Assembly: GCF_030732985.1 (NCBI RefSeq)
Contig: NZ_JASHJX010000026.1
Span: 1 to 57,365, forward strand
Length of the DNA stretch: 57,365 nt
Reading direction: 5' to 3'
From: Nioella sp. MMSF_3534
GTDB lineage: Bacteria > Pseudomonadota > Alphaproteobacteria > Rhodobacterales > Rhodobacteraceae
Part shown: piece by piece, positions 50,131-57,365 of the stretch
Position numbering within the stretch: position 1 is the stretch's first letter
How the letters are laid out: the number at the start of each line of letters is the position of its first letter
Notes under the pieces: model-generated
Database searches by the model: none
Seen by the model: only the letters and a program-made list of their open reading frames with translations
Told to the model about the DNA's origin: nothing
Translations under genes and position numbers: made by a program

Positions 50131-51437
50131 TGCCGCGCGGTCTGATCATCTCCGCCCCCGCCTCGGGCACCGGCAAGACCACGCTGACGCTTGGGCTGCT
50201 GGCCGCCCTGCGGGCGCGGGGCCTGACCGTGCAACCGTTCAAGAGCGGCCCGGACTATATCGACCCCGGTTTCCATTCCGCGGCGGCAGGACGGGCGTCG
50301 GTGAACCTCGACACCTGGGCCATGGGCGAGGACATGATCGGCGGGCTGATTGGCGTTGCGGACGGGGCTGACCTGATCGTCGCGGAAGGGTCCATGGGGC
50401 TCTTTGACGGGGTGGTCAGCGATGGCGAATGCGGCAATGGGGCCAGCGCGCATCTGGCGGCGCTGACCGGCTGGCCGGTGGTGCTGGTGCTGGACACATC
50501 CGGTCAGGCACAGTCGGCTGCGGCGGTGGCCAAGGGCTTTGCCCTGATGCGGCGCGACGTGCGGATCGCGGGCGTGGTGCTCAATCGCGTGGCCTCCCCC
50601 CGGCACGAGGCGATGCTGCGCGCAGGGATGGCGGAGGTGGGGATAGACGTGCTCGGCGCCCTGCCCCGCCAGAAAGAGATCGAGATGCCCTCGCGCCATC
50701 TGGGCCTTGTACAAGCGGGCGAACAGGCAGAGATGCCGCGCATTCTGGACGCGGCCGCGCGCTTCGTGGCGGAGAACGTGGATCTGGACCGGGTGCTGGA
50801 GGTCGCAGGTGCGACGGTGCTGACCGGTGACACCGCCGCGATCACGCCCCCCGGTCAGCGCATCGCATTGGCCCGCGACGGGGCGTTTTCCTTCGTCTAC
50901 CCGCATCAGCTGGATGGCTGGCGTCGGGCGGGCGCAGAGATCCTGCCCTTTTCGCCGCTCAACGATGAAGCCCCCGACGACAGCGCCGATATCTGCTGGC
51001 TGCCCGGCGGCTACCCGGAGCTGCACGCGGGCGAACTGGCTGCCGCCACAAGGTTCCGCACCGGCCTGAAAACCTTTGCCGAAACCCGCCCCGTCCATGG
51101 CGAGTGCGGCGGCTACATGGCCATGGGAACGGCGCTGATCGACAAGGAGGGCACCCGGCACGAGATGGCGGGGCTGCTTGGCCTTGTGACCTCCTATGAA
51201 AAGCGCAAGATGCATCTGGGCTATCGGCTGGCGACGCTGCAAACTGCCATGCCCGGCCATGTGGCGGGCGCGCGTCTGCGGGGGCACGAGTTCCACTACT
51301 CCACCATCCTCGACCAGCCCGACGCCCCCTTGGCCGAGGTGGTCGATGCAGGCGGCGCGGCGGTGCCCGAGACCGGATCGCGCCGGGGCCATGCGACCGG
51401 CACCTTCTTTCACCTGATCGCGGAGGCCACGCGGTAG
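50130..51437 (+). CDS. cobB: Hydrogenobyrinate/cobyrinate a,c-diamide synthase
   Basis: A 435-residue glutamine-dependent amidase of side chains a and c. ATP-binding N-terminus LIISAPASGTGKTTLTLGLLAALRARG with FKSGPDYIDPGFH. Glutaminase domain with DICWLPGGYPELHA, nucleophile Cys in VHGECGGYMAMG and the C-terminal GTFFHLIAEA. In the aerobic route it acts before cobalt insertion by CobNST. cobA starts 1 bp after the stop. Confidence 0.95.
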   Translation: MPRGLIISAPASGTGKTTLTLGLLAALRARGLTVQPFKSGPDYIDPGFHSAAAGRASVNLDTWAMGEDMIGGLIGVADGADLIVAEGSMGLFDGVVSDGECGNGASAHLAALTGWPVVLVLDTSGQAQSAAAVAKGFALMRRDVRIAGVVLNRVASPRHEAMLRAGMAEVGIDVLGALPRQKEIEMPSRHLGLVQAGEQAEMPRILDAAARFVAENVDLDRVLEVAGATVLTGDTAAITPPGQRIALARDGAFSFVYPHQLDGWRRAGAEILPFSPLNDEAPDDSADICWLPGGYPELHAGELAAATRFRTGLKTFAETRPVHGECGGYMAMGTALIDKEGTRHEMAGLLGLVTSYEKRKMHLGYRLATLQTAMPGHVAGARLRGHEFHYSTILDQPDAPLAEVVDAGGAAVPETGSRRGHATGTFFHLIAEATR

Positions 51438-51438
51438 C

Positions 51439-52164
51439 ATGACCGGTTTCGTCAGTTTCGTCTCCTCCGGCCCGGGCGACCCCGAGCTTCTGACGCTCAA
51501 GGCGGTCGACCGGCTTGGCCGCGCCGATGCGGTGCTGTTCGACGATCTCAGCTCCGGCCCGATCCTCGCCCATGCCCGCGAGGGTGCGGACCTCATTGGC
51601 GTGGGCAAGCGGGCGGGCCGCCCCTCGCCCAAGCAGGATCACGTGAGCCGCCTGCTGGTGGATTACGCCAAGATCGACCAGAGGGTGGTGCGTCTGAAAT
51701 CCGGCGATTCCGGCATCTTCGGACGGCTGGAGGAAGAGATCACCGCGCTGCGCGCCGAGGGCATCCCCTATGAGATCATCCCCGGCGTCACCTCGGCCTC
51801 CGCTGCCGCTGCCGCCGCCGGTATTCCGCTGACCCGCCGCCTGACTGCCCGCCGGGTACAGTTCGTCACCGGCCATGATGTGACCGGGGCCTTGCCCGAG
51901 GGGCTCGATCTGAAGGCCCTGGCCGATCCCGGCGCGACCACTGTCGTCTATATGGGCAAGCGCACCTTCGCGGGGCTGGTGAACCGGCTGGTGGATCTGG
52001 GCCTGCCCGCCGACACGCCCGCGCTCTATGCCGAATCCGTCTCGACCGAGAACCAGCGGCTCCACCGCTCCAGCGTGGCAGAACTGGCGCGCGAGTTGTC
52101 GCAATCAGACAGCCGCATGCCGGGCCTCATCCTCTACGGTCCCTTGGCAGAGGGCGACGCTTGA
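51439..52164 (+). CDS. cobA: Uroporphyrinogen-III C-methyltransferase
   Basis: A 241-residue enzyme making precorrin-2, the entry point of the pathway. It has SSGPGDPELLTLKAVDRLGRADAVLFDDL, GKRAGRPSPKQDHVSRLLVDYA, RLKSGDSGIFGRLEEEI, IIPGVTSASAAAAAAGIPLTRR and VYMGKRTFAGL. No uroporphyrinogen synthase or precorrin-2 dehydrogenase domain is fused. It is the last gene before riboswitch 2, so the first pathway enzyme ends the operon. Confidence 0.94.
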   Translation: MTGFVSFVSSGPGDPELLTLKAVDRLGRADAVLFDDLSSGPILAHAREGADLIGVGKRAGRPSPKQDHVSRLLVDYAKIDQRVVRLKSGDSGIFGRLEEEITALRAEGIPYEIIPGVTSASAAAAAAGIPLTRRLTARRVQFVTGHDVTGALPEGLDLKALADPGATTVVYMGKRTFAGLVNRLVDLGLPADTPALYAESVSTENQRLHRSSVAELARELSQSDSRMPGLILYGPLAEGDA

Positions 52165-52196
52165 CAGGCGACGACCTGCCATGAAACATGAAACGA

Positions 52197-52389
52197 TCAC
52201 GGTTTTCGAAGGCCCGAACGCGCCGGAGAAATGAAAAGGGAACACGGTGCGGTGTAGCCATCAGGCGCCAAATCCGTGACTGCCCCCGCAACTGTAAGCG
52301 GCGAGCGTGCCCGGAACACGCCACTGGCCCCGAGGGGCCGGGAAGGCCCGGGGGAAGCGACGACCCGCAAGTCAGGAGACCTGCCGTGA
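52197..52389 (+). promoter_or_regulatory. Cobalamin riboswitch 2
   Basis: Closing stem TCACGG (52197-52202) / CCGTGA (52384-52389). Core: AAAAGGGAAC at 52234-52243, CTGCCCCCGCAACTGTAAGC from 52280, CCACTGG at 52321-52327, GGGAAGG from 52340 and CAAGTCAGGAGACCTGCC at 52368-52385. Downstream, GCCGTCGGGGAGACGGC can form a hairpin just before the ribosome-binding AAGGAG, a candidate for translational control. Controls the CbiM-like gene. Confidence 0.94.
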
Positions 52390-52481
52390 CCTGCGCCCGT
52401 CCGCGGGCACCGTTCCAGCCGCCGGGACTTTCCCGGTATAGATATAGACGCCGTCGGGGAGACGGCAAGGAGACGAGAAAC

Positions 52482-53159
52482 ATGCATATCGAACCCGGGA
52501 TCGTCCATGGCGCCAAAATGGCGCTGGCCTATGCCACCGCCGCCGGCGGTGCCACCTATGCCGCCAAGATGGCGCTCGACACCATCCGCGAAAGCGGTGC
52601 CGCGTCGCTGGTCGCGCGGTCGGGCCTGGCCACCATCGGCACCTTCGTGTTCTTCGAACTGCTGCCCCATTTCCCCGTGGGCGTGTCGGAAGTGCACTTC
52701 ATCCTCGGCTCCACCCTGCTGCTGATGCTGGGTGCCGCGCCCGCCGCGATCGGCCTGGCGCTTGGCCTGCTCATCCAGGGGATGTTCTTCGCACCGACCG
52801 ATCTGCCGATGTATTTCGTGAACCTCACCACGCTGCTGGTGCCGCTCTTCGCGATCTCGGCGCTGGCCAAGCGCCTGATCGCGCCCGGCACCCGCTATGT
52901 CGATCTCAGCTACGTGCAGGCCCTGAAACTCTCCACCGCCTACCAGGGTGGCGTGGTCGCCTGGGTGGCGTTCTGGGTCTTCTACGGTCAGGGCGTGGGC
53001 GCGGACAGCATGGCCTCGGTTCTGGCCTTCGGCGGCGCTTACATGATGGTCGTGCTGATCGAGCCGCTGGTGGACCTCGCCGTTCTGGCCGGTGCCAAGT
53101 CGCTGCGCGGCCTGAAAGGCTCCGGCCTGATCAACCCGCGCGTCTACGACGCTGCCTGA
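52482..53159 (+). CDS. CbiM/NikM-like cobalt transport membrane protein
   Basis: A 225-residue inner-membrane protein with about six helices. It keeps the CbiM hallmark N-terminus Met-His-Ile (MHIEPGIVHG), where the terminal amine and His2 bind the metal, and a second His-containing motif HFPVGVSEVHFILGSTLLLMLGAAPAAIGLALGLLIQG typical of CbiM. AAGGAG is 12 nt before the ATG. No cbiN, cbiQ or cbiO genes follow, so the rest of an ECF-type transporter is missing here; it may work alone or with remote modules. Cobalt as substrate follows from the riboswitch (inference). Confidence 0.85.
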   Translation: MHIEPGIVHGAKMALAYATAAGGATYAAKMALDTIRESGAASLVARSGLATIGTFVFFELLPHFPVGVSEVHFILGSTLLLMLGAAPAAIGLALGLLIQGMFFAPTDLPMYFVNLTTLLVPLFAISALAKRLIAPGTRYVDLSYVQALKLSTAYQGGVVAWVAFWVFYGQGVGADSMASVLAFGGAYMMVVLIEPLVDLAVLAGAKSLRGLKGSGLINPRVYDAA

Positions 53160-53184
53160 TCCAGACGGACATTGATCCACGTTT

Positions 53185-53216
53185 CACGGCCCCCGATTGC
53201 GGGGCCGTGTTTCTTT
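53185..53216 (+). terminator. Rho-independent terminator between the CbiM-like gene and cobF
   Basis: CACGGCCCC (53185-53193) pairs with GGGGCCGTG (53201-53209), followed by TTTCTTT. It ends 14 bp before the cobF start, so cobF expression needs read-through or a promoter at this site. Confidence 0.82.
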
Positions 53217-53230
53217 GAAGGACCCCACCC

Positions 53231-53992
53231 ATGATCGCGCTCGACCTGATCGGCATCGGCACCGGCAACCCGCGTCACCTGACCCTGCAGGCGATTGATG
53301 CGATCAATGCCGCCGACCTGATCCTGATCCCCACCAAGGGGGCAGAGAAGGATGACCTTGCGGGCCTGCGCCGCCAGATCTGCGCCGATGTGCTGACCGA
53401 CCCGGCGACGAAAGTGGTGGAATTCGCCCTGCCCGTGCGCGACCCCGCGATTGCCGACTACCGCGCCCGCGTGGACGCCTGGCACGATGCGATCGCCGCG
53501 ATCTGGGTTGAGACGATCCGCACCCATCTGGGTGGCGGCACCCGAGTGGCCTTCCTCGTCTGGGGCGACCCCTCGCTCTACGATTCCACGCTCAGGATCG
53601 CGGAGCGGGTCGCACGTCTGCTGCCGCTTAAGACCCGCGTGATCCCCGGCATCACCTCGATCCAGGCGCTGACGGCGGCCCATGCCATTCCTTTGAACGA
53701 GATCAATGGCCCCGTTGTCGTCACCACAGGCCGCCAGATCCGCGACAACGGGTTTCCAGCCGGGGCCGATACGGCGGTGGTGATGCTGGATGGCGAGCTG
53801 AGCTTTCGCACCCTGGACGCCGAGGGGCTGCAAATCTGGTGGACGGGCTATGCCGGAATGGACAACGAGATTTCCCTGTCCGGCGCGGTTTCCGAAGTTA
53901 CCGACAAAATCGTCAAGACCCGCGCAGAGGCCCGCGCCGCGCATGGCTGGATCATGGATATCTACCTGTTGCGCCGCAGCACTCCGGCCTGA
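53231..53992 (+). CDS. cobF: Precorrin-6A synthase (deacetylating)
   Basis: A 253-residue tetrapyrrole methylase specific to the aerobic pathway; it methylates C-1 and removes the C-20-derived acetyl. Marks: DLIGIGTGNPRHLTLQAIDAINAADLILIPTKGAEKDDL, VAFLVWGDPSLYDSTLRIAERV, IPGITSIQALTAAHAIPLNEI, VVTTGRQIRDNG and TVVMLDGELSF. It is separated from the main cob operon by riboswitch 2, the CbiM-like gene and a terminator. Confidence 0.95.
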   Translation: MIALDLIGIGTGNPRHLTLQAIDAINAADLILIPTKGAEKDDLAGLRRQICADVLTDPATKVVEFALPVRDPAIADYRARVDAWHDAIAAIWVETIRTHLGGGTRVAFLVWGDPSLYDSTLRIAERVARLLPLKTRVIPGITSIQALTAAHAIPLNEINGPVVVTTGRQIRDNGFPAGADTAVVMLDGELSFRTLDAEGLQIWWTGYAGMDNEISLSGAVSEVTDKIVKTRAEARAAHGWIMDIYLLRRSTPA

Positions 53993-53997
53993 GCGAC

Positions 53998-54093
53998 GCG
54001 CGGGGAACGGCCTTGCAAGGCCGTTGAAAGGCCTTTGCAAAGGCCTTCCCCCGCGCAAGTTAAGAGCTCTGGAAACCGATCTTAAGTTGCGCG
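53998..54093. other. Intergenic element with alternative RNA folds (three-way junction or hairpin)
   Basis: GCGCGGGG (53998-54005) pairs with CCCCGCGC (54049-54056), enclosing two perfect 20-bp palindromes: AACGGCCTTGCAAGGCCGTT (54006-54025) and AAGGCCTTTGCAAAGGCCTT (54028-54047). The same right arm is part of 54052-54065, which pairs at 13 of 14 positions with 54080-54093. The two folds exclude each other. It lies just after cobF and 105 bp before the cysteate lyase gene. Confidence 0.75.
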
Positions 54094-54197
54094 AAACCTG
54101 ATGGAAATAAACCCCTTACGCGCATCAGAACGCTCTGGACGCCGCGACAGGGACAGCGCTACGCTCCGCGCCGAACGCCTAGCCCGGAGCCACGCCC

Positions 54198-55190
54198 ATG
54201 CATCTCGCCCGTTTCCCCCGCCTGCACCTCGCGCACCTGCCCACCCCTCTGGAACCGATGGAGCGCCTGTCGAAGGAACTGGGTTGCGAGATCTGGATCA
54301 AGCGCGACGACTGTACGGGGATGTCGACCGGCGGCAACAAGACCCGCAAGCTGGAATTCCTGATGGCCGAAGCGGTCGAGATGGGCGCTGACATGGTGAT
54401 GACCCAAGGGGCCACGCAGACGAACCACGGACGTCAGACCGCCGCCTTCGCCGCGAAACTGGGGATGGACTGCCATATCCTGCTGGAAGACCGCACCGGC
54501 TACAACAACGACAATTACAACGGCAACGGCAACGTGCTGCTGGACCATCTGCACGGCGCGACGACCGAGAAATTTCCCGGCGGCACCGACATGCCCGCAG
54601 AGATGGAGAAGGCCGCCGAGGCAGAACGCGCCAAGGGCAAGACCGTCTACGTGATCCCCGGCGGCGGCTCGAACCCCACGGGCGCGCTTGGCTACGTCAA
54701 CTGCGCCTTCGAGCTGGTGGGTCAGGCCAATGACCGTGGCCTCGTGATCGACCGGGTGGTCCATGCGACGGGATCGTCGGGCACGCAGGCCGGGCTGGTT
54801 ACCGGCATGAAGGCGATCAATTCCGGTATCCCCGTTCTCGGCATCGGCACCCGCGCGCCGCAGCCCAAGCAAGAGCAGATGGTCTACGACCTCGCCTGCA
54901 AGACAGCCGAGAAACTGGGCTGCCCCGGCATCGTGGCCCGCGAGGATGTAATGGCCAATACCGACTACGTGGGCGAAGGCTACGGGTTGCCCACGGACAG
55001 CGGGCTGGAAGCGATCCGGATGTTCGCGGAACTGGAGGGCATCCTTCTCGACCCGGTCTATTCCGGCAAGGGCGCGGCGGGGCTGATCGACCTTGCCCGC
55101 AAGGGCGCATTCGAAGGCCAGCGCATCGTCTTCCTGCATACCGGCGGGGCGGTCGGCCTCTTCGGCTACGACTTCGCCTTCCGGGGCTGA
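54198..55190 (+). CDS. cuyA: L-cysteate sulfo-lyase / D-cysteine desulfhydrase
   Basis: A 330-residue fold-type II PLP enzyme of the ACC deaminase/D-cysteine desulfhydrase family. The start MHLARFPR and [24 protein letters not shown] contain the PLP lysine at 51, [21 protein letters not shown] binds the substrate carboxylate, and [11 protein letters not shown] holds the phosphate. The whole matches what I know of CuyA from Ruegeria pomeroyi, which releases sulfite, ammonia and pyruvate from L-cysteate. D-cysteine desulfhydrase is the near alternative. A racemase-family gene follows 3 bp downstream, which suits an amino acid substrate with both stereoisomers. Confidence 0.82.
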   Translation: MHLARFPRLHLAHLPTPLEPMERLSKELGCEIWIKRDDCTGMSTGGNKTRKLEFLMAEAVEMGADMVMTQGATQTNHGRQTAAFAAKLGMDCHILLEDRTGYNNDNYNGNGNVLLDHLHGATTEKFPGGTDMPAEMEKAAEAERAKGKTVYVIPGGGSNPTGALGYVNCAFELVGQANDRGLVIDRVVHATGSSGTQAGLVTGMKAINSGIPVLGIGTRAPQPKQEQMVYDLACKTAEKLGCPGIVAREDVMANTDYVGEGYGLPTDSGLEAIRMFAELEGILLDPVYSGKGAAGLIDLARKGAFEGQRIVFLHTGGAVGLFGYDFAFRG

Positions 55191-55193
55191 GCC

Positions 55194-55871
55194 ATGCGGC
55201 GGATCGGCATCCTTGGCGGGATGGGGCCGGAGGCCACGATCCTGATGCAGCAGCGGCTGCTTCAGGCGGTCCCGGCCGAGGATGATTCCGATCACATCCC
55301 GCTGCTCATCGACATGAACCCGCAGGTGCCCTCGCGCATCGCGCATCTGATCGAGGGCACCGGCGGCGATCCGGCCCCGGTGCTGGCAGAGATGGCCCGG
55401 CGGCTTGAAACCGGCGGGGCCGAGGCGCTCGCCATGCCCTGCAACACCGCCCATTCCTACGCCGCCAGCATCACTGCCGCCGTCAAAATCCCGCTTCTGA
55501 ACATGGTCACGCTCTCGGCGGAGCGGGCGGGGCCGGGCCGGGTCGGCATCCTCGCCTCCCCCGCCACGCGGATCACCGGCGTTTTCGACACAGCGCTGGC
55601 AAGGGTCGGCGCGACCCCGGTCTGGCTGACAGACGACGCGCCCCTTCTGCATGCGATCCGCATCATCAAGGCCAATGGCGCAACGGTCGAGGCGCGCAAC
55701 ATCCTGCGCGCGGCGTCGGAAGACTTGCTCGCCATGGGCGCGGAAACGCAGCTTGTGGGCTGTTCTGAATTCTCGCTGATCGCAGAGGCCGCAAGCGCCG
55801 AGGCGCAGGTGATCGACACGCTCGACGTGCTGGTCGAGGCGGTCGTCGGCTTCGCCACGGCGAAGGACTGA
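55194..55871 (+). CDS. Aspartate/glutamate racemase family protein
   Basis: A 225-residue cofactor-independent racemase of the YgeA type. It has the N-terminal RRIGILGGMGPEATILM, catalytic Cys83 in AMPCNTAHSYA and Cys190 in LVGCSEFSLI, so the two-base mechanism looks intact. Encoded 3 bp after the cysteate lyase gene and surely cotranscribed. It may racemise aspartate or cysteate to feed the lyase; the second is inferred only from context. Confidence 0.88.
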   Translation: MRRIGILGGMGPEATILMQQRLLQAVPAEDDSDHIPLLIDMNPQVPSRIAHLIEGTGGDPAPVLAEMARRLETGGAEALAMPCNTAHSYAASITAAVKIPLLNMVTLSAERAGPGRVGILASPATRITGVFDTALARVGATPVWLTDDAPLLHAIRIIKANGATVEARNILRAASEDLLAMGAETQLVGCSEFSLIAEAASAEAQVIDTLDVLVEAVVGFATAKD

Positions 55872-55967
55872 AACCGACCAAACGGGGCCCTTCCGCGTCG
55901 CCGCCCGGCAACCGGCGCCGTCCGTCCCGCCGCTACCCTGTGCTCGTGCACAACAGGAACGCGCCCC

Positions 55968-57338
55968 ATGTCCATCGCCATCCCGACCCCCTCCGACGCC
56001 TTCACCCGGCTTGCCGATTTCGCCCTGCGCGGGCGGCCCGACGCCATCCCGCAAAGCACGCTGGAGCGCGCCGCGCTCCTCCTGCTCGACACGCTTGGCA
56101 TCTGCGCCGCCGCCGCCCCGATACAGGCGGGCCAGATCGCCCGCGCTACCACGCTGGCGCTCTACGGCACGTCGGACCCGGCCATGTCGGCGCCGATGCT
56201 GTTCGACGGGCGTCCCGCAAGCCTCGCCGGGGCGGCCTTCGCGGCGGCCACGCAGCTTGACAATCTCGATGGCCATGACGGCTACAACCCCACCAAGGGG
56301 CATATCGGCGTGGCGGTGGTGCCTGCGCTGTCGGTTCTGGCGCAGCACCTGCCGGGGCTGACGGGCCGCGAGGCACTGGCCGCCCTCGTCACCGGCTACG
56401 AAGTGGCGGGACGGGCGGGCGTGGCGCTGCATGCCAGCGCCTGCGACTATCACACCTCGGGCGCGTGGAATGCCCTTGGCGTCGTGGCGCTGGCCGCCCG
56501 GCTGCGCGACCTGTCGGACGGGCAGCTGCGCCACGCGCTCGGCATCGCGGAATATCACGGCCCCCGCAGCCAGATGATGCGCGAGATCGCCAACCCCACG
56601 ATGCTGCATGACGGATCGGGGATGGGCGCGCTGGTGGGGCTGTCGTCGGTCATCATGGCCGAGAAGGGCTTTACCGGTGCACCGGCCATCACGCTGGAGG
56701 CGCCCGATGTGGCGTCCCATTGGGCCGATCTGGGGCACGCATGGATCACCGAGGATCAATACGTGAAACCCTACCCGATCTGCCGGTGGGCCCATGCCCC
56801 CATTGACGGCGCGAAACTGCTGCGCGCGCGCCACGGGATCGACCACGAAAAGATCGCCCGCATCACCATCCGCAGCTTCGCGGAATCCATTGCGCTTTAT
56901 CCCGGCATGCCCGACCACTCGGCCCGCGCGCAATACGCGTTGGCCTTCCCGGTCGCATGGATGCTGGTCGAGGGCCATATCGGGCTCGACCAGATTTCCG
57001 GCGAGGGTCTGTCTGACCCCCGCGTCGCGCGGCTGGTGGCCCTGACCGAGGGCGTGGTCGAGGAACGGCACCAGGCGAAGTTCCCGGCGCGGGGACGGTG
57101 GGCCGATATCGAGATCGAGATGCAGGATGGATCGGTCTACGCCTCGGGCGATCTCAACGCCTCGGGCGGGCCGGATGCGCCTTTTGATGCGCAAACGATC
57201 CGTGAGAAATACATGGCCTTCGCCGGTCCGGTCCTGGGTCAGACCCGCGCCGAGGCGATCCGCGAGGCGGTGCTGTCCCTGACCGCGCCTGACGCCCGCT
57301 TTGCCTCGGTCAATGAACTGATCACCCCGGCACTATAG
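55968..57338 (+). CDS. MmgE/PrpD family protein
   Basis: A 456-residue protein of the MmgE/PrpD (2-methylcitrate dehydratase/cis-aconitate decarboxylase-like) fold. Marks: LLLDTLGICAAAAP, AAFAAATQLDNLDGHDGYNPTKGHIGVAVVPAL, the central VTGYEVAGRAGVALHASACDYHTSGAWNALGVVALAARL, and KPYPICRWAHAPID. Many members act on unknown hydroxy or carboxy acids. No prpB/prpC genes are present, so methylcitrate is not implied. It lies 96 bp after the racemase gene on the same strand and may belong to the same catabolic unit. Confidence 0.88.
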   Translation: MSIAIPTPSDAFTRLADFALRGRPDAIPQSTLERAALLLLDTLGICAAAAPIQAGQIARATTLALYGTSDPAMSAPMLFDGRPASLAGAAFAAATQLDNLDGHDGYNPTKGHIGVAVVPALSVLAQHLPGLTGREALAALVTGYEVAGRAGVALHASACDYHTSGAWNALGVVALAARLRDLSDGQLRHALGIAEYHGPRSQMMREIANPTMLHDGSGMGALVGLSSVIMAEKGFTGAPAITLEAPDVASHWADLGHAWITEDQYVKPYPICRWAHAPIDGAKLLRARHGIDHEKIARITIRSFAESIALYPGMPDHSARAQYALAFPVAWMLVEGHIGLDQISGEGLSDPRVARLVALTEGVVEERHQAKFPARGRWADIEIEMQDGSVYASGDLNASGGPDAPFDAQTIREKYMAFAGPVLGQTRAEAIREAVLSLTAPDARFASVNELITPAL

Positions 57339-57365
57339 CTTGGAACGGCCGACGGGGCCGCAGGC

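Noticed and set aside
54159-57194. 1011-codon minus-strand open frame
   Set aside because: It is antisense to cuyA, the racemase and the PrpD gene, all of which have intact family motifs. The frame has no recognisable domain and the composition (Arg/Gly/His/Asp-rich) of a GC-driven shadow.
1-57365. Mobile elements, prophage, CRISPR array, toxin-antitoxin pairs
   Set aside because: I looked for transposase or integrase motifs, spaced direct repeats and paired small genes and found none.

Overview
The window looks like a stretch of a Rhodobacterales (Roseobacter/Rhodobacteraceae-type) alphaproteobacterial chromosome. The support is high GC, tightly packed ATGA-overlapping operons, a solitary ctaD, divergent yqeY/carA, an aerobic (CobG-type) cobalamin pathway, Flp-like 'GAVTVDWVVLT' N-termini and loop-less palindromic intergenic repeats. 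Most of it is chromosomal metabolism. I see no insertion sequences, phage genes, integrases or CRISPR arrays.

Layout. (1) 1-6148: mtnA plus a fuculose-aldolase-like class II aldolase (methylthioadenosine salvage). They are followed by two zinc-ribbon DUF4178 proteins, a tiny membrane protein, a DUF350 membrane protein and a membrane-fused spermidine-synthase-like enzyme; a convergent speD ends base-to-base against the last. An aminopropyltransferase makes methylthioadenosine, so the mtnA/aldolase pair next door may dispose of its by-product. This is the strongest candidate for a little-described system. (2) 6269-15652: an HpcH/HpaI aldolase, then a regulon of an M20-type amidohydrolase, a FadR-type GntR regulator, a DUF1028 Ntn-hydrolase-like protein and a peptide-type ABC transporter in which the second permease and first ATPase are fused. 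Both divergent promoters carry a pair of ATCATGAT-centred operators. (3) 15935-20738: a class III aminotransferase with an EutB/EutC-like pair ((hydroxy)ectoine catabolism), then an acyl-CoA dehydrogenase. (4) 20918-28474: a lone NarL-type response regulator, tRNA-Leu(GAG), a secreted protein, DUF2306 and LytTR membrane proteins, lipB, a Flp-like protein fused to a carbohydrate-binding-like domain, ctaD and DUF2244. (5) 28829-35623: yqeY, carA, a glycosyltransferase with an N-terminal MshEN-like (cyclic-di-GMP receptor type) domain, a GntR regulator, a HAD nucleotidase and a UbiH-type monooxygenase.

(6) 35725-53992: a large aerobic cobalamin cluster. cobQ, two tandem Lin0512-family genes and cobO run leftward. 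A cobalamin riboswitch heads DUF1636-cobW-cobN-cobG-cobH-cobI-cobJ-(cobK on the other strand)-cobL-cobE-cobM-cobB-cobA. A second riboswitch heads a CbiM-like permease gene and cobF. cobS/cobT, cobC, cobD, cobU/P and cobV are not in the window. (7) 54198-57338: an L-cysteate sulfo-lyase/D-cysteine desulfhydrase, an Asp/Glu-racemase family protein and an MmgE/PrpD protein. They are preceded by an intergenic segment that can fold into a three-way junction or a competing hairpin.

Function calls come from reading translated sequence and motifs without database searches; substrate-level assignments for transporters and regulators are inference.
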